Origin: Lachnospiraceae bacterium
GTDB taxonomy: Bacteria > Bacillota > Clostridia > Lachnospirales > Lachnospiraceae
Reading direction: 5' to 3'
DNA: 64,000 nucleotides
NCBI GenBank assembly: GCA_015056815.1
Contig: SVFN01000003.1
Span: 96,021 to 160,020, forward strand
Shown: piece after piece, positions 30,283 to 40,551 of the stretch
Position numbering within the stretch: the first letter of the stretch is position 1
Layout of the letters: each line of letters opens with the position of its first letter
Made by a program: the position numbers and the translations under genes
Notes under the pieces: model-generated
What the model was told of the DNA's origin: nothing
Databases searched by the model: none
What the model saw: only the letters and a program-made list of their open reading frames with translations

Positions 30283-30888
30283 ATGGAAGAGTGCAGAATC
30301 TTGTGTGTGGATGATGATATTAATATGCTGAATACAGAAGAGGATATCCTGATCAGTGCAGGATATACGGTCAGTCTGGCCAAGTCCGGCAGGCAGGCGA
30401 TCGAGCTTTTGAAAAAAGGGATCAGCTATCAGCTTGTCCTGCTTGATGTGGACATGCCGGACATGGACGGATATGAGACGTTTCAGGAGATCCGCAAATT
30501 GGATAATGCCCGTATGACGCCTATTATTTTTCTGACCGGAATGGATGGGGAAGATTTTCAGGTGAAAGGCTGGGAATATGGGGCGGCAGATTATATTACC
30601 AAGCCTTTTGTCAAAAGCATTTTTCTGGCAAGGATCAAGAACCGGCTGAATGTTTCGGTACGGACATCGGATTACGACAGCAAAGCACTGGATGTGCTGT
30701 CGGGGCAGCTCTCCGAGCTGGAGCTTACAGTGGCAAGATATGTGGCGGACGGTCTGTCAAATTCGGAGATTGCCGAGAGAACGAGTTATTCTTACGGTTA
30801 TGTCAAACGGGTTGTTTCTTCTATTCTGGAAAAAACCGGGATGAAAAAGCGTTCAGATATCCGGAAATTACTGAAAGAGGGAATGTAG
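30283..30888 (+). CDS. response regulator with LuxR-type HTH
   Basis: ILCVDDDINML, LLDVDMPDMDG, C-terminal LTVARYVADGLSNSEIAERTSYSYGYVKRVVSSILEK. Confidence 0.9.
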   Translation: MEECRILCVDDDINMLNTEEDILISAGYTVSLAKSGRQAIELLKKGISYQLVLLDVDMPDMDGYETFQEIRKLDNARMTPIIFLTGMDGEDFQVKGWEYGAADYITKPFVKSIFLARIKNRLNVSVRTSDYDSKALDVLSGQLSELELTVARYVADGLSNSEIAERTSYSYGYVKRVVSSILEKTGMKKRSDIRKLLKEGM

Positions 30889-30916
30889 GGAGAAAGGAAA
30901 CTTTCTCCTTTTTTAC
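30889..30916 (+). terminator. rho-independent terminator
   Basis: GGAGAAAG gaaa CTTTCTCC TTTTTT. Confidence 0.8.
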
Positions 30917-31008
30917 GGCACTGACCGGATAAACTGCACAAATATATCTTGAATCACCATAAGAGCTTTGGTAAAATGTATATAACTATTCAGACGAGGG
31001 GTGAGTAC

Positions 31009-32547
31009 ATGAAGGTATTTGCAGCGATAGATGTGGGCTCTTATGAGCTTGCCATGAAGATATTTACGATCAATGCAAAAAGCGGCTTAAAGGAAATTGA
31101 TTTTGTCAGACACAGGATCGAGCTGGGAACGGATACTTATCGAAACGGCAAGATCAGTTATGACCATATGAATGAGCTTTGCAGTGTACTGCGGGATTTC
31201 AAGGAGATTATGCGATCCTATAAGGTGGATGACTACCGCGCGTATGCGACAAGTGCATTCCGTGAGAGCGAAAATGCCGAGATCATACTTGATCAGATCA
31301 GAAACCGCACAGGGATCGATATTTCCATTATCAGCAATTCCGAGCAGCGTTTTATCAATTATAAGGCGATCGCTTCCCGAGGAGAAGTATTCGACGATAT
31401 TATCAAAAAGGGGACAGCCATTGTGGATATCAGCGGCGGAAGTATCCAGATCTCTTTGTTTGATAAGGCTCTTTTAGTGACGACGCAGAATCTGGAACTG
31501 GGAATTCTGAGACTGAGAGACCGTCTGGGAAGGCTTCAGCCGAGTTCCATTCACTATGAGGAGCTTCTGGAGGAGGTTATTGATGATCAGCTCATTGTTT
31601 TTAAGCAGATGTTTTTAAAGGGCAGGGATATCAAAAACATTATTGTGGTAGACGATTATGTTTCGGTCCTTCTTAAGAATCATAAGTCCTACAAAGAGAA
31701 TCCGGGATATTCCGACAGGGAGAATTACTTCTCTTTCGTAACGACGATCCTGCATAAGAGTACAGCGGATATTGCAAGAAAACTGGGGATCGCGCAAGAG
31801 AATGCATCCCTGATGTTACATAGCGCTATTCTGGTGAAACATCTGATGGAGGCGATGGATGCGGATCTGCTCTGGGCGCCCGGTGTGACGATCTGTGACG
31901 GGATCGCGTATGAATATGCCGAGAATCACAAGCTTATCACACTGGAGCATGATTTTGAAAAGGATATTCTTTCCTGTACGGATGATATCAGCAGGAGATA
32001 CCTGGGCAATAAGAAGCGGGTGGAGGCGATGGAGCGGATCGCCCTTACCATCTTTGACGGAATGAAACGGTACCATGGACTGGGGAAGAGAGAACGGCTG
32101 CTTTTGCAGATCGCCGTGAAGCTGCTTGAATGCGGAAAATATGTCAGCTTTGTGGGCGTGGGGGAATGCAGCTACCAGATCATCATGGCGACGGAGATTA
32201 TTGGACTGAGTGAGACGGAACGAGAGATCGTGGCCAATATCGTGCGTTATAACAGTGTGGAGTTTGAGTACTACAATGTTCTTGGCAGACGTACGACCTT
32301 AGACGAAAAATCGTATCTGATCATTGCCAAGCTTACGGCTATTTTGCGCGTGGCAGACGGACTGGACCGGAGCAATAAGCAGAAATTCAAAGAAGTCAAG
32401 ACAGCTGTCAGGGAAGGAAAGCTGTTCTTGTCAGTAGATACGACAGAGGATATCACACTGGAGCGCGGACTGTTCGGGGAAAAAGCGAAATTCTTCGAGG
32501 AAGTCTACAGTATTGTTCCGGTGATCCGGCAGAAAAAAAGATTTTAG
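31009..32547 (+). CDS. Ppx/GppA phosphatase family protein with C-terminal HD-like region
   Basis: FAAIDVGSYELAMKIF, AIVDISGGSIQISLF; adjacent to ppk. Confidence 0.88.
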   Translation: MKVFAAIDVGSYELAMKIFTINAKSGLKEIDFVRHRIELGTDTYRNGKISYDHMNELCSVLRDFKEIMRSYKVDDYRAYATSAFRESENAEIILDQIRNRTGIDISIISNSEQRFINYKAIASRGEVFDDIIKKGTAIVDISGGSIQISLFDKALLVTTQNLELGILRLRDRLGRLQPSSIHYEELLEEVIDDQLIVFKQMFLKGRDIKNIIVVDDYVSVLLKNHKSYKENPGYSDRENYFSFVTTILHKSTADIARKLGIAQENASLMLHSAILVKHLMEAMDADLLWAPGVTICDGIAYEYAENHKLITLEHDFEKDILSCTDDISRRYLGNKKRVEAMERIALTIFDGMKRYHGLGKRERLLLQIAVKLLECGKYVSFVGVGECSYQIIMATEIIGLSETEREIVANIVRYNSVEFEYYNVLGRRTTLDEKSYLIIAKLTAILRVADGLDRSNKQKFKEVKTAVREGKLFLSVDTTEDITLERGLFGEKAKFFEEVYSIVPVIRQKKRF

Positions 32548-32581
32548 GGAATCAGATAAATAAATGACAGGAGGAACGATC

Positions 32582-34723
32582 ATGTCTGCAGAGATAAATT
32601 ATAAAGACCCGTCGTTTTACATGAACCGGGAATTAAGCTGGATCCAGTTTGATAAAAGAGTATTAAGCGAGGCACGGGATAAGTCAATCCCGTTAATGGA
32701 ACGATTGAAATTTTTGAGTATTACAGCGTCCAATCTTGATGAGTTTTTTATGATACGAGTGGCGTCTCTTAAGGATATGCAGCATGCGGGATACAAGAAA
32801 AAAGACATAGCGGGATTGAATGTGAGCAGACAGCTGGAATTGCTGAATGCCGAGACGCATGAGCTGGTGTCACAACAGTACTCCACCTACAATCGTTCCC
32901 TTTTACCGCTCATGATGCAAAACGGGATCCATGTGATCGAGCATCATGAGGATCTGAATAAGGAGCAGGGAAGCTTTGTGGACCGTTATTTTGAAGATAA
33001 TGTCTATCCGGTGCTTACACCGATGGCAGTGGATTCGTCCAGACCGTTTCCGCTGATCCGCAATAAGTCCTTAAACATTGGTGCGTTGCTTAAGAAAAAG
33101 GGGAAAGACGGTGCCGAAGTGGAATTTGCCACCGTTCAGGTTCCTTCCGTTTTGCAAAGGATCGTAGAGATCCCGGCGAAGAAGAAAGAAGGAGAGCGCT
33201 TTTTCATCCTTTTGGAGGAAATCATAGAACGCAATATGGATAAGCTGTTTTTAAACTATGATATCTTGTGCGCACATCCTTTCCGGATCATGCGTAATGC
33301 CGATCTGACGATCGAAGAGGAGGAAGCGGAAGACCTGTTAAAGGAGATTGAGAAACAGATCAAAAAACGGCAGTGGGGGGAAGCGATCCGGCTGGAAGTG
33401 GAGGATGGGATCCATAAACAGTTATTGAAGATCATCAAGAAAGAACTGAAGTTATCCGATGAAGACATCTACCGCATAAACGGACCGTTGGATCTGACGG
33501 TGTTAATGAAATTTTATGGACTGGAAGGATTTGACGACCTGAAGATCAAAAAATACGAACCCCAGATCGTACCGCAGCTTCCGCCGGAGTGCGATATCTT
33601 TGAACAGATAAGAAAGGGGGATATCTTACTGCATCACCCCTATCAGAGTTTCCTGCCGGTGGTGAACTTTATCCGGCAGGCGGCGAAAGATCCTGAAGTG
33701 CTTGCCATCAAGCAGACTCTTTACAGAGTGAGCGGCAATTCGCCCATTGTCAAGGCGCTGGCACAGGCTGCTGAGAACGGAAAACAGGTAACGGTGCTTG
33801 TGGAGTTAAAGGCTCGTTTCGATGAGGAAAACAATATTATCTGGGCCAAAATGCTGGAGAAATCCGGCTGTCACGTTATCTATGGACTGGTGGGACTCAA
33901 GACTCACTGCAAGATCACCCTTGTGGTCAGACGGGAGGATGAGGGGATACGACGATATGTGCACCTTGGGACCGGTAATTATAATGACTCCACGGCAAAG
34001 CTGTATACAGACATGGGTCTTTTGACCTGTTCCGAAATGATCGGAGAGGATGCAACGGCAGTCTTTAATATGTTATCCGGTTACTCAGAGCCTTTGAGCT
34101 GGAACAAACTGGCACTGGCACCTTTGTGGCTGAAGGATAAGTTTTTAAGTCTGATCGCCAGAGAGACGGCTCATGCGCAGAAAGGGAAAAAAGCGCATAT
34201 TATCGCCAAGATGAATTCCCTGTGTGATGTGGATGTGATCGCGGCCCTGTATAAAGCCAGTGCTTTTGGAGTAAAGATCGAGCTGATCGTGCGGGGCATC
34301 TGTTGCCTGAAAGTGGGGATCGAGGGTGTGAGCGAGAATATCACAGTTCGTTCGATCGTGGGTAATTTCCTGGAGCATGGAAGGGTTTTCTACTTTGAAA
34401 ACGGAGGCAACCCGGAATATTATATGGGCAGTGCCGACTGGATGCCCCGTAATCTGGAGAGAAGGGTCGAGATCCTTTTCCCTGTGGAAGACGAAAAACT
34501 GAGGGAAGAATTATTCCATATTTTACAGACACAGCTTGCGGATACCATGAAATCCCATATGCTTAAGCCGGACGGAAGTTATGAGAAGGTAGACAAACGC
34601 GGAAAGAAGCGCTGCTGTGCGCAGGATGAATTCTGTGTGGAGGCCGTGGCGAAAGCAAATAAGTTCTTAAAGCCGGATGTTTCCAAAGAACGAGTCTTTA
34701 TACCGGAGGAACATCATGAATAA
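32582..34723 (+). CDS. ppk1: polyphosphate kinase 1
   Basis: NRELSWIQFDKRVL, ASNLDEFFMIR, HLGTGNYND, NLERRVEILFPV. Confidence 0.96.
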   Translation: MSAEINYKDPSFYMNRELSWIQFDKRVLSEARDKSIPLMERLKFLSITASNLDEFFMIRVASLKDMQHAGYKKKDIAGLNVSRQLELLNAETHELVSQQYSTYNRSLLPLMMQNGIHVIEHHEDLNKEQGSFVDRYFEDNVYPVLTPMAVDSSRPFPLIRNKSLNIGALLKKKGKDGAEVEFATVQVPSVLQRIVEIPAKKKEGERFFILLEEIIERNMDKLFLNYDILCAHPFRIMRNADLTIEEEEAEDLLKEIEKQIKKRQWGEAIRLEVEDGIHKQLLKIIKKELKLSDEDIYRINGPLDLTVLMKFYGLEGFDDLKIKKYEPQIVPQLPPECDIFEQIRKGDILLHHPYQSFLPVVNFIRQAAKDPEVLAIKQTLYRVSGNSPIVKALAQAAENGKQVTVLVELKARFDEENNIIWAKMLEKSGCHVIYGLVGLKTHCKITLVVRREDEGIRRYVHLGTGNYNDSTAKLYTDMGLLTCSEMIGEDATAVFNMLSGYSEPLSWNKLALAPLWLKDKFLSLIARETAHAQKGKKAHIIAKMNSLCDVDVIAALYKASAFGVKIELIVRGICCLKVGIEGVSENITVRSIVGNFLEHGRVFYFENGGNPEYYMGSADWMPRNLERRVEILFPVEDEKLREELFHILQTQLADTMKSHMLKPDGSYEKVDKRGKKRCCAQDEFCVEAVAKANKFLKPDVSKERVFIPEEHHE

Positions 34724-35369
34724 GAAACTGGTGATTTTTGATCTGGATGGGACACTGACGGATTCCCTGGCGTCCATCTGGAAGACGACCAATACGGTTT
34801 TGGAAGCGTTTGGGCTGGAAGGCTATGATAAGGAGCCGTATCGCTATTTTGTGGGCGATGGTGCAGTGACACTTGTCGAGAGAGCATTTGCGGGACGGGG
34901 GATAACAGATCCGGAAACGCTGAAAAAGGCTCATGAGCGATACCGGGCTGAATTTCAAAAATACTGTATGTTTGAAGTTGTCCCCTATCCGGGGATCATG
35001 GATCTGATCGGATATTGTAAAAAAGCAGGAATTTTGATCAGCGTCAACTCCAACAAGCCGCATGAGCGGACGGTGGAAGTGATCGAGACGGTATTTGGAA
35101 AAGGTACATTTGACTATATTGTGGGGCAGTCATCCGGACGGGAGAAAAAACCCAGTCCGGACGGCGTGAACTATATTCTGGAAAACTCCGGTATATTAAA
35201 GGATGAGGCACTTTATATCGGCGATACTTCCACAGATATGAAGACAGGACATGCGGCCGGTGTTTTTACGGTAGGCGCACTTTGGGGATTCCGGGATGAG
35301 AAGGAGCTTCGGGAGCATCAGGCGGATGCCCTGATCGAAAAGCCGATGGAGCTGGTGAAATATTTGTAA
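34716..35369 (+). CDS. HAD family hydrolase (phosphoglycolate phosphatase-like)
   Basis: FDLDGTLTDS, YIGDTSTDMKTG. Confidence 0.9.
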   Translation: MNKKLVIFDLDGTLTDSLASIWKTTNTVLEAFGLEGYDKEPYRYFVGDGAVTLVERAFAGRGITDPETLKKAHERYRAEFQKYCMFEVVPYPGIMDLIGYCKKAGILISVNSNKPHERTVEVIETVFGKGTFDYIVGQSSGREKKPSPDGVNYILENSGILKDEALYIGDTSTDMKTGHAAGVFTVGALWGFRDEKELREHQADALIEKPMELVKYL

Positions 35370-35462
35370 ACATGTCGCGGGGGTTATGGTACAATAGTTT
35401 GAGAAAATCCGTAAGTGCATCATAAAGTTCACTTGCGGTACTATAAATATGAGGAGAATAGT

Positions 35463-36251
35463 ATGATCAGATTAATCGCGACAGATGTAGACGGAACCCT
35501 TGTAAAAGAGTCTTCGAAGGAGGTTTACCCGGAGTATATTCCTCTGATACAAAGTCTGATCGACCGGGGGATCATCTTTGTGATCTCAAGCGGCAGACAG
35601 TACAGCAGCGTATCCAAAATGTTTGCAGACGTGAACAGACCGATGTATTACATCGTGGAAAACGGTGCACATATTCTGGAGGGAGAAAGAACCATCAGTG
35701 TCACGCAGATGCGTCGGGAAGACATCGAAGGGATCATGGCAGATCTCAGGACGTTTTATCCGGATTGTCATGTGGTGGCGTCCGCTCCGGAAGGGAGTTT
35801 CTTAGAGACAAAGAACGAAACCTTTATCACCATGATCAGAGATCAGTACCGCAATCAAGTACACCTGGTGGAGGATATCTTAAAGGCGGATGTCAATTAT
35901 GTGAAACTTGCCATCTTCAAAAAGAACAGTATCAGAGAGTACGGCGAGAAGATCCTGATCCCGAAGTGGGGCGATAAGGTCAAGGCCTGCATGGCGGGTG
36001 AAGAATGGGTGGACTTCATGGATGACTCCGTAGATAAAGGAAATGCACTGCGGTTTCTGCAGAAGCGTCTCGGCATCACACCGGAAGAGACCATGGTCTT
36101 TGGAGATAATCAGAATGATACCGGAATGATGTTTGCGGCAAAGGAGAGTTATGCGGTGGAAAATGCAGTGGAGGAGGTCAGAAATGCCGCGAGGCATATT
36201 TGTCCGTCATTTGAGGACAGAGGAGTATACCAGGTGTTAAAGCAGGTGTAA
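35463..36251 (+). CDS. Cof-type HAD-IIB family hydrolase
   Basis: IATDVDGTLVKE, KGNALRFLQKRLGI, VFGDNQNDTGM. Confidence 0.92.
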   Translation: MIRLIATDVDGTLVKESSKEVYPEYIPLIQSLIDRGIIFVISSGRQYSSVSKMFADVNRPMYYIVENGAHILEGERTISVTQMRREDIEGIMADLRTFYPDCHVVASAPEGSFLETKNETFITMIRDQYRNQVHLVEDILKADVNYVKLAIFKKNSIREYGEKILIPKWGDKVKACMAGEEWVDFMDDSVDKGNALRFLQKRLGITPEETMVFGDNQNDTGMMFAAKESYAVENAVEEVRNAARHICPSFEDRGVYQVLKQV

Positions 36252-36293
36252 GGATCAAGATAAGAAAAGCAGACAACAATAAGGAGTAGCGAT

Positions 36294-36557
36294 ATGCAGA
36301 CATACGATGATAAGGTATTACAGTGTTTTTTGGAAAATCAGTGCAAACTGCTTCCGGAAGAAGTTGCAGCGACGCCGGAAGAGGCCGATGATTTTCTGAC
36401 AGACTGCATGGCGGTCGTGGTGGATTCGTCGAAAGAGGTTATGGATTATTTTGAGGAGGAAGGCGTTGATCTGGAAGGAATGGATAGCAGTGAAGTGCTG
36501 GAGATGGAAGAAGTCTTTGCGGTAGGTGACGGAAGATATCTGATCGTGGAGACATGA
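36294..36557 (+). CDS. small acidic hypothetical protein
   Basis: SD aaggag upstream; ORF follows the HAD gene. Confidence 0.6.
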   Translation: MQTYDDKVLQCFLENQCKLLPEEVAATPEEADDFLTDCMAVVVDSSKEVMDYFEEEGVDLEGMDSSEVLEMEEVFAVGDGRYLIVET

Positions 36558-36620
36558 GAAGTTTTTACGGATAATATCCGACGTATCACTCGGTGATTTG
36601 TAAAAACGATAGCAGGATAA

Positions 36621-36752
36621 TCGAAAAAATATAGGAATATAGGACAGATCGGTTGCAGCAGATATTATGTCAGACTGCGTTCTTATAAAAAGACAAACGG
36701 TGGAAAGGTTTATTCTGACTGGAGCAAAGCAAAGACTGTCAAGTTGAAATAA
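36621..36752 (+). pseudogene. C-terminal remnant of a larger secreted/surface protein (fibronectin-III-like tail)
   Basis: Frame reads ...GCSRYYVRLRSYKKTNGGKVYSDWSKAKTVKLK*, with a stop immediately upstream and no start. Confidence 0.5.
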
Positions 36753-36775
36753 AGGATGGAAGGTTTACAGGGTGA

Positions 36776-36821
36776 TTTCGGGGAGACAGGGGAGACAAAG
36801 AAGCGTCCCCTGTCTCTTTTT
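36776..36821. terminator. terminator hairpin between convergent regions
   Basis: GAGACAGGGGA...TCCCCTGTCTC followed by TTTTTA. Confidence 0.7.
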
Positions 36822-36822
36822 A

Positions 36823-38502
36823 TCAATTCAGAAAAAGTTCAATGACTTCTTTCATGCCGTCGTGGTTGTTGTCATGCTGCGTGATATAATTCGCATGGTA
36901 TTTCACTTCATCAGCGGCATTTTTCATGGCAACTCCGATCCCTGCTTTGCGGATCATGGAACTGTCGTTTGCAGCGTCTCCGCATGCTACGGCCTCTTCG
37001 ATCGGGATGCTAAGCTTCTCACAGAGGATTTCAACAGCCTTCCCCTTGGAGGCCTCTTTCATACAGCACTCCATATAGAAGGGACCGGAGTAGAAGGTGT
37101 GAATCTTTCCGTCTGTCAGATAATCCAGTTCGCGTGCAAAGGCATCCAGTCTGTCGTGTCCTCCCTCCATATCGATCGCAAAGAGCTTATAGGGATCTTT
37201 CGTCAGGGCGGCCGCCATATCCTCCACACAGATGTAAGGAAGATGGATGGCTCTGCGGTAAAAGTTAAGCTCATCGCCGGCTTTCTCCGTCACAATGATC
37301 TCGTCGCCGTTTTCGTCTGTATCATAAGTATGGATGTATACGCCATGTTTTTTGGCTGTGGCGATGACGGTCTTAACCAGATCTTTTGGCATCGTGATTT
37401 CATACACCGGTTTCCTTTGATCGCAGTCATAGATCAGAGCACCGTTATAGGAGATGATATAAGTGTTCTTTCTCAAAAGGTCCAGCTTCCCGGCTACTTC
37501 CAAGATACTGTCTAAGGGTCTGCCGCTGGAAAGCACCAGTTTCCCGCCTTTTTGCAGATAAGTATCTAAAGCAGCCTTAGTACCTGAGGACAATTCTTTC
37601 CGGTCATTTAACAGGGTGCCGTCCATGTCGGAAAAGAGGATGGCGCCACGGCGTTTACGAAATGCCTGAATCTCTTCTAAAATCTCATAGGGGATCTTTA
37701 GATTCCCGTAGCCGACGGCCAGATCCAGTCCCGGTTTGGTCGTGCCATGGAAATCAGAGCCGCCACTGATCAGAAGATGGTATCTGGCAGCAAGTTTTCG
37801 GATCTGCTGTTCTTCGCCGGCTGTATAAGTGGAGTAGATGGCCTCGATCGCCACAAGCCCGTCTTTTTTTAACGTCTGTACCAGTTTCTCCAGCCGCTCC
37901 TCGCTCATATGATACAGGATCGGATGCGCAAGAACCGGAACACCGCCGGAGCGCAGGATCAGATTCACGGCCTGTGACGGTGTTACTTTTTCGCGGGGCA
38001 GAAAGCAGGGGGCATGATCGCCGATGTAACGGTCAAAGGCTTCGCGCATGCTTCCGACATAGCCTTTCTGCCATAAATATTTGGCATAGTGGGCTCTGGT
38101 GAGGATCGCTTCCGGATATTCTGCCTGAAGGGCTTCGTAGGTAACAGGGACGCCGTATTCCTGTAGTCTGGCACACATCTTGTGATTACGGACATCGCGG
38201 GAATGCTGGAAGTCTGACAGATATTTCTGAAATTCCTCTCCTTCATAGTCAATATAAAGCCCGACAATATGAATATCCTTCCCCTCATACTCTGTGGAGA
38301 ACTCGATCCCGGGGATCACTTCGACGGACTGGCCTTTAGCTGCCTCTATCGCTTCGGCAATTCCTTCTGTTGTGTCATGATCCGTCAGAGCAAAAGCTCT
38401 CAGCCCTTTCTCTACGGCATAACGCACAAGCTCCGCTGGCGTGTAACTGCCATCGGAGCGGGTGGAATGCACATGTAAATCTACCATGTTCATTGTATTC
38501 AT
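36823..38502 (-). CDS. fusion protein: N-terminal PHP-domain phosphoesterase + C-terminal Cof-type HAD-IIB phosphatase
   Basis: VDLHVHSTRSDGSYTPAELV, ALTDHDTTEG (PHP); FSDMDGTLLNDRKELSSGT, KGKAVEILCEKLSI, ACGDAANDSSMI (HAD-IIB). Confidence 0.92.
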   Translation of the reverse strand: MNTMNMVDLHVHSTRSDGSYTPAELVRYAVEKGLRAFALTDHDTTEGIAEAIEAAKGQSVEVIPGIEFSTEYEGKDIHIVGLYIDYEGEEFQKYLSDFQHSRDVRNHKMCARLQEYGVPVTYEALQAEYPEAILTRAHYAKYLWQKGYVGSMREAFDRYIGDHAPCFLPREKVTPSQAVNLILRSGGVPVLAHPILYHMSEERLEKLVQTLKKDGLVAIEAIYSTYTAGEEQQIRKLAARYHLLISGGSDFHGTTKPGLDLAVGYGNLKIPYEILEEIQAFRKRRGAILFSDMDGTLLNDRKELSSGTKAALDTYLQKGGKLVLSSGRPLDSILEVAGKLDLLRKNTYIISYNGALIYDCDQRKPVYEITMPKDLVKTVIATAKKHGVYIHTYDTDENGDEIIVTEKAGDELNFYRRAIHLPYICVEDMAAALTKDPYKLFAIDMEGGHDRLDAFARELDYLTDGKIHTFYSGPFYMECCMKEASKGKAVEILCEKLSIPIEEAVACGDAANDSSMIRKAGIGVAMKNAADEVKYHANYITQHDNNHDGMKEVIELFLN

Positions 38503-40139
38503 TAATTCTCATCATCCTCTTTGTTTGCGGTGTAAACAGTTCTCTTACGTGCCATCTCATCACTGGCGAGATATTCGTCATAGGTCGTGACTTTATCGAT
38601 CATGGTGCCGTCCGGAAGGATTTCCATGATACGGTTTGCGGTTGTCTGTACCACCTGATGGTCGTGGCAGGAGAAGAGTTCCACACCGGGGAATTTTTTC
38701 ATGCCTTCGTTTAAAGCAGTGATGGATTCCATATCCAGATGGTTGGTAGGCTCATCAAAAATCAGGCAGTTCGCACCGCTGATCATCATCTTGGAAAGAA
38801 GACATCTTACCTTTTCTCCACCGGATAAGACTTTGACTTTCTTCACGCCGTCTTCACCGGCAAAGAGCATACGTCCCAAAAAACCGCGGACATACGTCAC
38901 ATCCTTGACGGGAGAATAGCCCATCAGCCAGTCCGTAATGGTGTAATCGTTGTCGAATTCCTGCGTATTATCCTTGGGGAAGTAAGCCTGTGAAGTGGTA
39001 ACTCCCCATTTGAAACTTCCCGCATCCGGCTCCATCTCGCCGGTCAGTATCTTAAACAATGTTGTCTTGGCGATCTCGTTGCTCCCGACAAATGCAATTT
39101 TGTCTTCGCGTCCGACGATAAAGGAAATGTTATCTAAGATCTTCTCACCGTTCAGGGTCTTGGAAATGCCTTCTACGGTCAGAACTTCGTTACCGATCTC
39201 ACGTTCCGGGCGGAAATCGATATAAGGATATTTACGGCTGGAGGGTTTGATCTCGTCCAGTTCGATTTTTTCCAGCGCGCGCTTTCTGGAGGTTGCCTGT
39301 TTGGATTTGGAAGCATTTGCGGAGAAACGGGAGATGAATTCCTGTAACTCTTTGATCTTTTCTTCCTTCTTTTTGTTGGCTTCCTTCATCTGACGGATCA
39401 GAAGCTGGCTGGACTCGTACCAGAAATCGTAGTTGCCGGCATAGAGCTGGATCTTACCATAGTCAATATCTGCGGTATGCGTACATACCTTATTTAAAAA
39501 GTAACGGTCGTGGGAGACCACGATGACGGTATTGTTAAAATCGATCAAAAACTCTTCGAGCCATGCAATGGCATCAAGGTCCAAGTGGTTGGTGGGCTCG
39601 TCCAGAAGCAGGATATCCGGATTGCCAAACAATGCTTTGGCAAGAAGTACCTTCACTTTTTCGTTGCCGGCCAGATCTGCCATCTGGGAGTAGTGAAGCT
39701 CGGTGCCGATACCAAGTCCGTTTAACAGGGATGCCGCATTGGATTCCGCTTCCCAGCCGTCCATCTCTGCGAATTCTGCCTCCAGTTCACTGGCGCGGAT
39801 GCCGTCCTCGTCGGAAAAATCTTCTTTGGCGTAGATCGCGTCTTTTTCTTTCATGATCTGGTAAAGACGTTCGTTACCCATAATGACGACATCGATCACG
39901 GGATATTCATCGTATTTAAAATGATCCTGCTCCAGAACGGAAAGGCGCTGGCCGGGGGTGATGGAAACATCTCCGTTGGTCGTATCAAGCTGGCCGGACA
40001 GGATCTTTAAAAATGTTGACTTGCCGGCGCCGTTGGCACCGATGAGACCGTAGCAGTTACCCTCCGTAAACTTGATGTTTACATCTTCAAATAATGCTTT
40101 TTTGCCAATTCGTAAAGTTACATTGTTTGCACTGATCAT
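38502..40139 (-). CDS. ABC-F family ATP-binding protein
   Basis: Two ABC domains (GANGAGKST; DEPTNHLDLDAI and DEPTNHLDMESI), no TM; ATG at 40139 with SD. Confidence 0.93.
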   Translation of the reverse strand: MISANNVTLRIGKKALFEDVNIKFTEGNCYGLIGANGAGKSTFLKILSGQLDTTNGDVSITPGQRLSVLEQDHFKYDEYPVIDVVIMGNERLYQIMKEKDAIYAKEDFSDEDGIRASELEAEFAEMDGWEAESNAASLLNGLGIGTELHYSQMADLAGNEKVKVLLAKALFGNPDILLLDEPTNHLDLDAIAWLEEFLIDFNNTVIVVSHDRYFLNKVCTHTADIDYGKIQLYAGNYDFWYESSQLLIRQMKEANKKKEEKIKELQEFISRFSANASKSKQATSRKRALEKIELDEIKPSSRKYPYIDFRPEREIGNEVLTVEGISKTLNGEKILDNISFIVGREDKIAFVGSNEIAKTTLFKILTGEMEPDAGSFKWGVTTSQAYFPKDNTQEFDNDYTITDWLMGYSPVKDVTYVRGFLGRMLFAGEDGVKKVKVLSGGEKVRCLLSKMMISGANCLIFDEPTNHLDMESITALNEGMKKFPGVELFSCHDHQVVQTTANRIMEILPDGTMIDKVTTYDEYLASDEMARKRTVYTANKEDDEN

Positions 40140-40522
40140 ATTGACTCCTTCTAACTCATAAATCAATTCTATATAGTAACATTTTGCAGCACACAGTGCG
40201 GCGGATCGGTGTGTGGTTATGGAAGTAACCGACGATAATACTCGGAAAAGAACGCACACCAATCTATATTCTACATGATAAAGAGAAAAATGTACAGTGC
40301 TGTCGGTAAAAATAATTAAAAAACCAATGAAAACCCGACTTATTGCGCCGTTCATGCGCATTTTGACTGGGATATTAACAAAAACATTCCTGTTTGCAAA
40401 AAACGGTGTATTTGCTCCGGATAGATCGTACAGAAGAAAGAATGTGATCAAAGGACGATCGAAGCGTGAAAAAGAAGATTGAAAGAAGGGCAGGTCTGAC
40501 GAAAAAAAGAAACACACAACGC

Positions 40523-40551
40523 AAAAATCCTCACCGGGGAGTGAGGATTTA
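40523..40551 (-). terminator. rho-independent terminator of yjfB transcript
   Basis: On the minus strand AAATCCTCAC-TCCCCG-GTGAGGATTT followed by TT. Confidence 0.7.

Noticed and set aside
36772-37515. 247-aa plus-strand ORF opposite the PHP-HAD gene
   Set aside because: Antisense shadow ORF; no conserved motifs; the minus-strand gene has strong family motifs.
40140-40517. N-terminal extension of the ABC-F ORF to 40517
   Set aside because: Real start at 40139 follows an SD (AAGGAG); the extension is untranslated leader with atypical composition.
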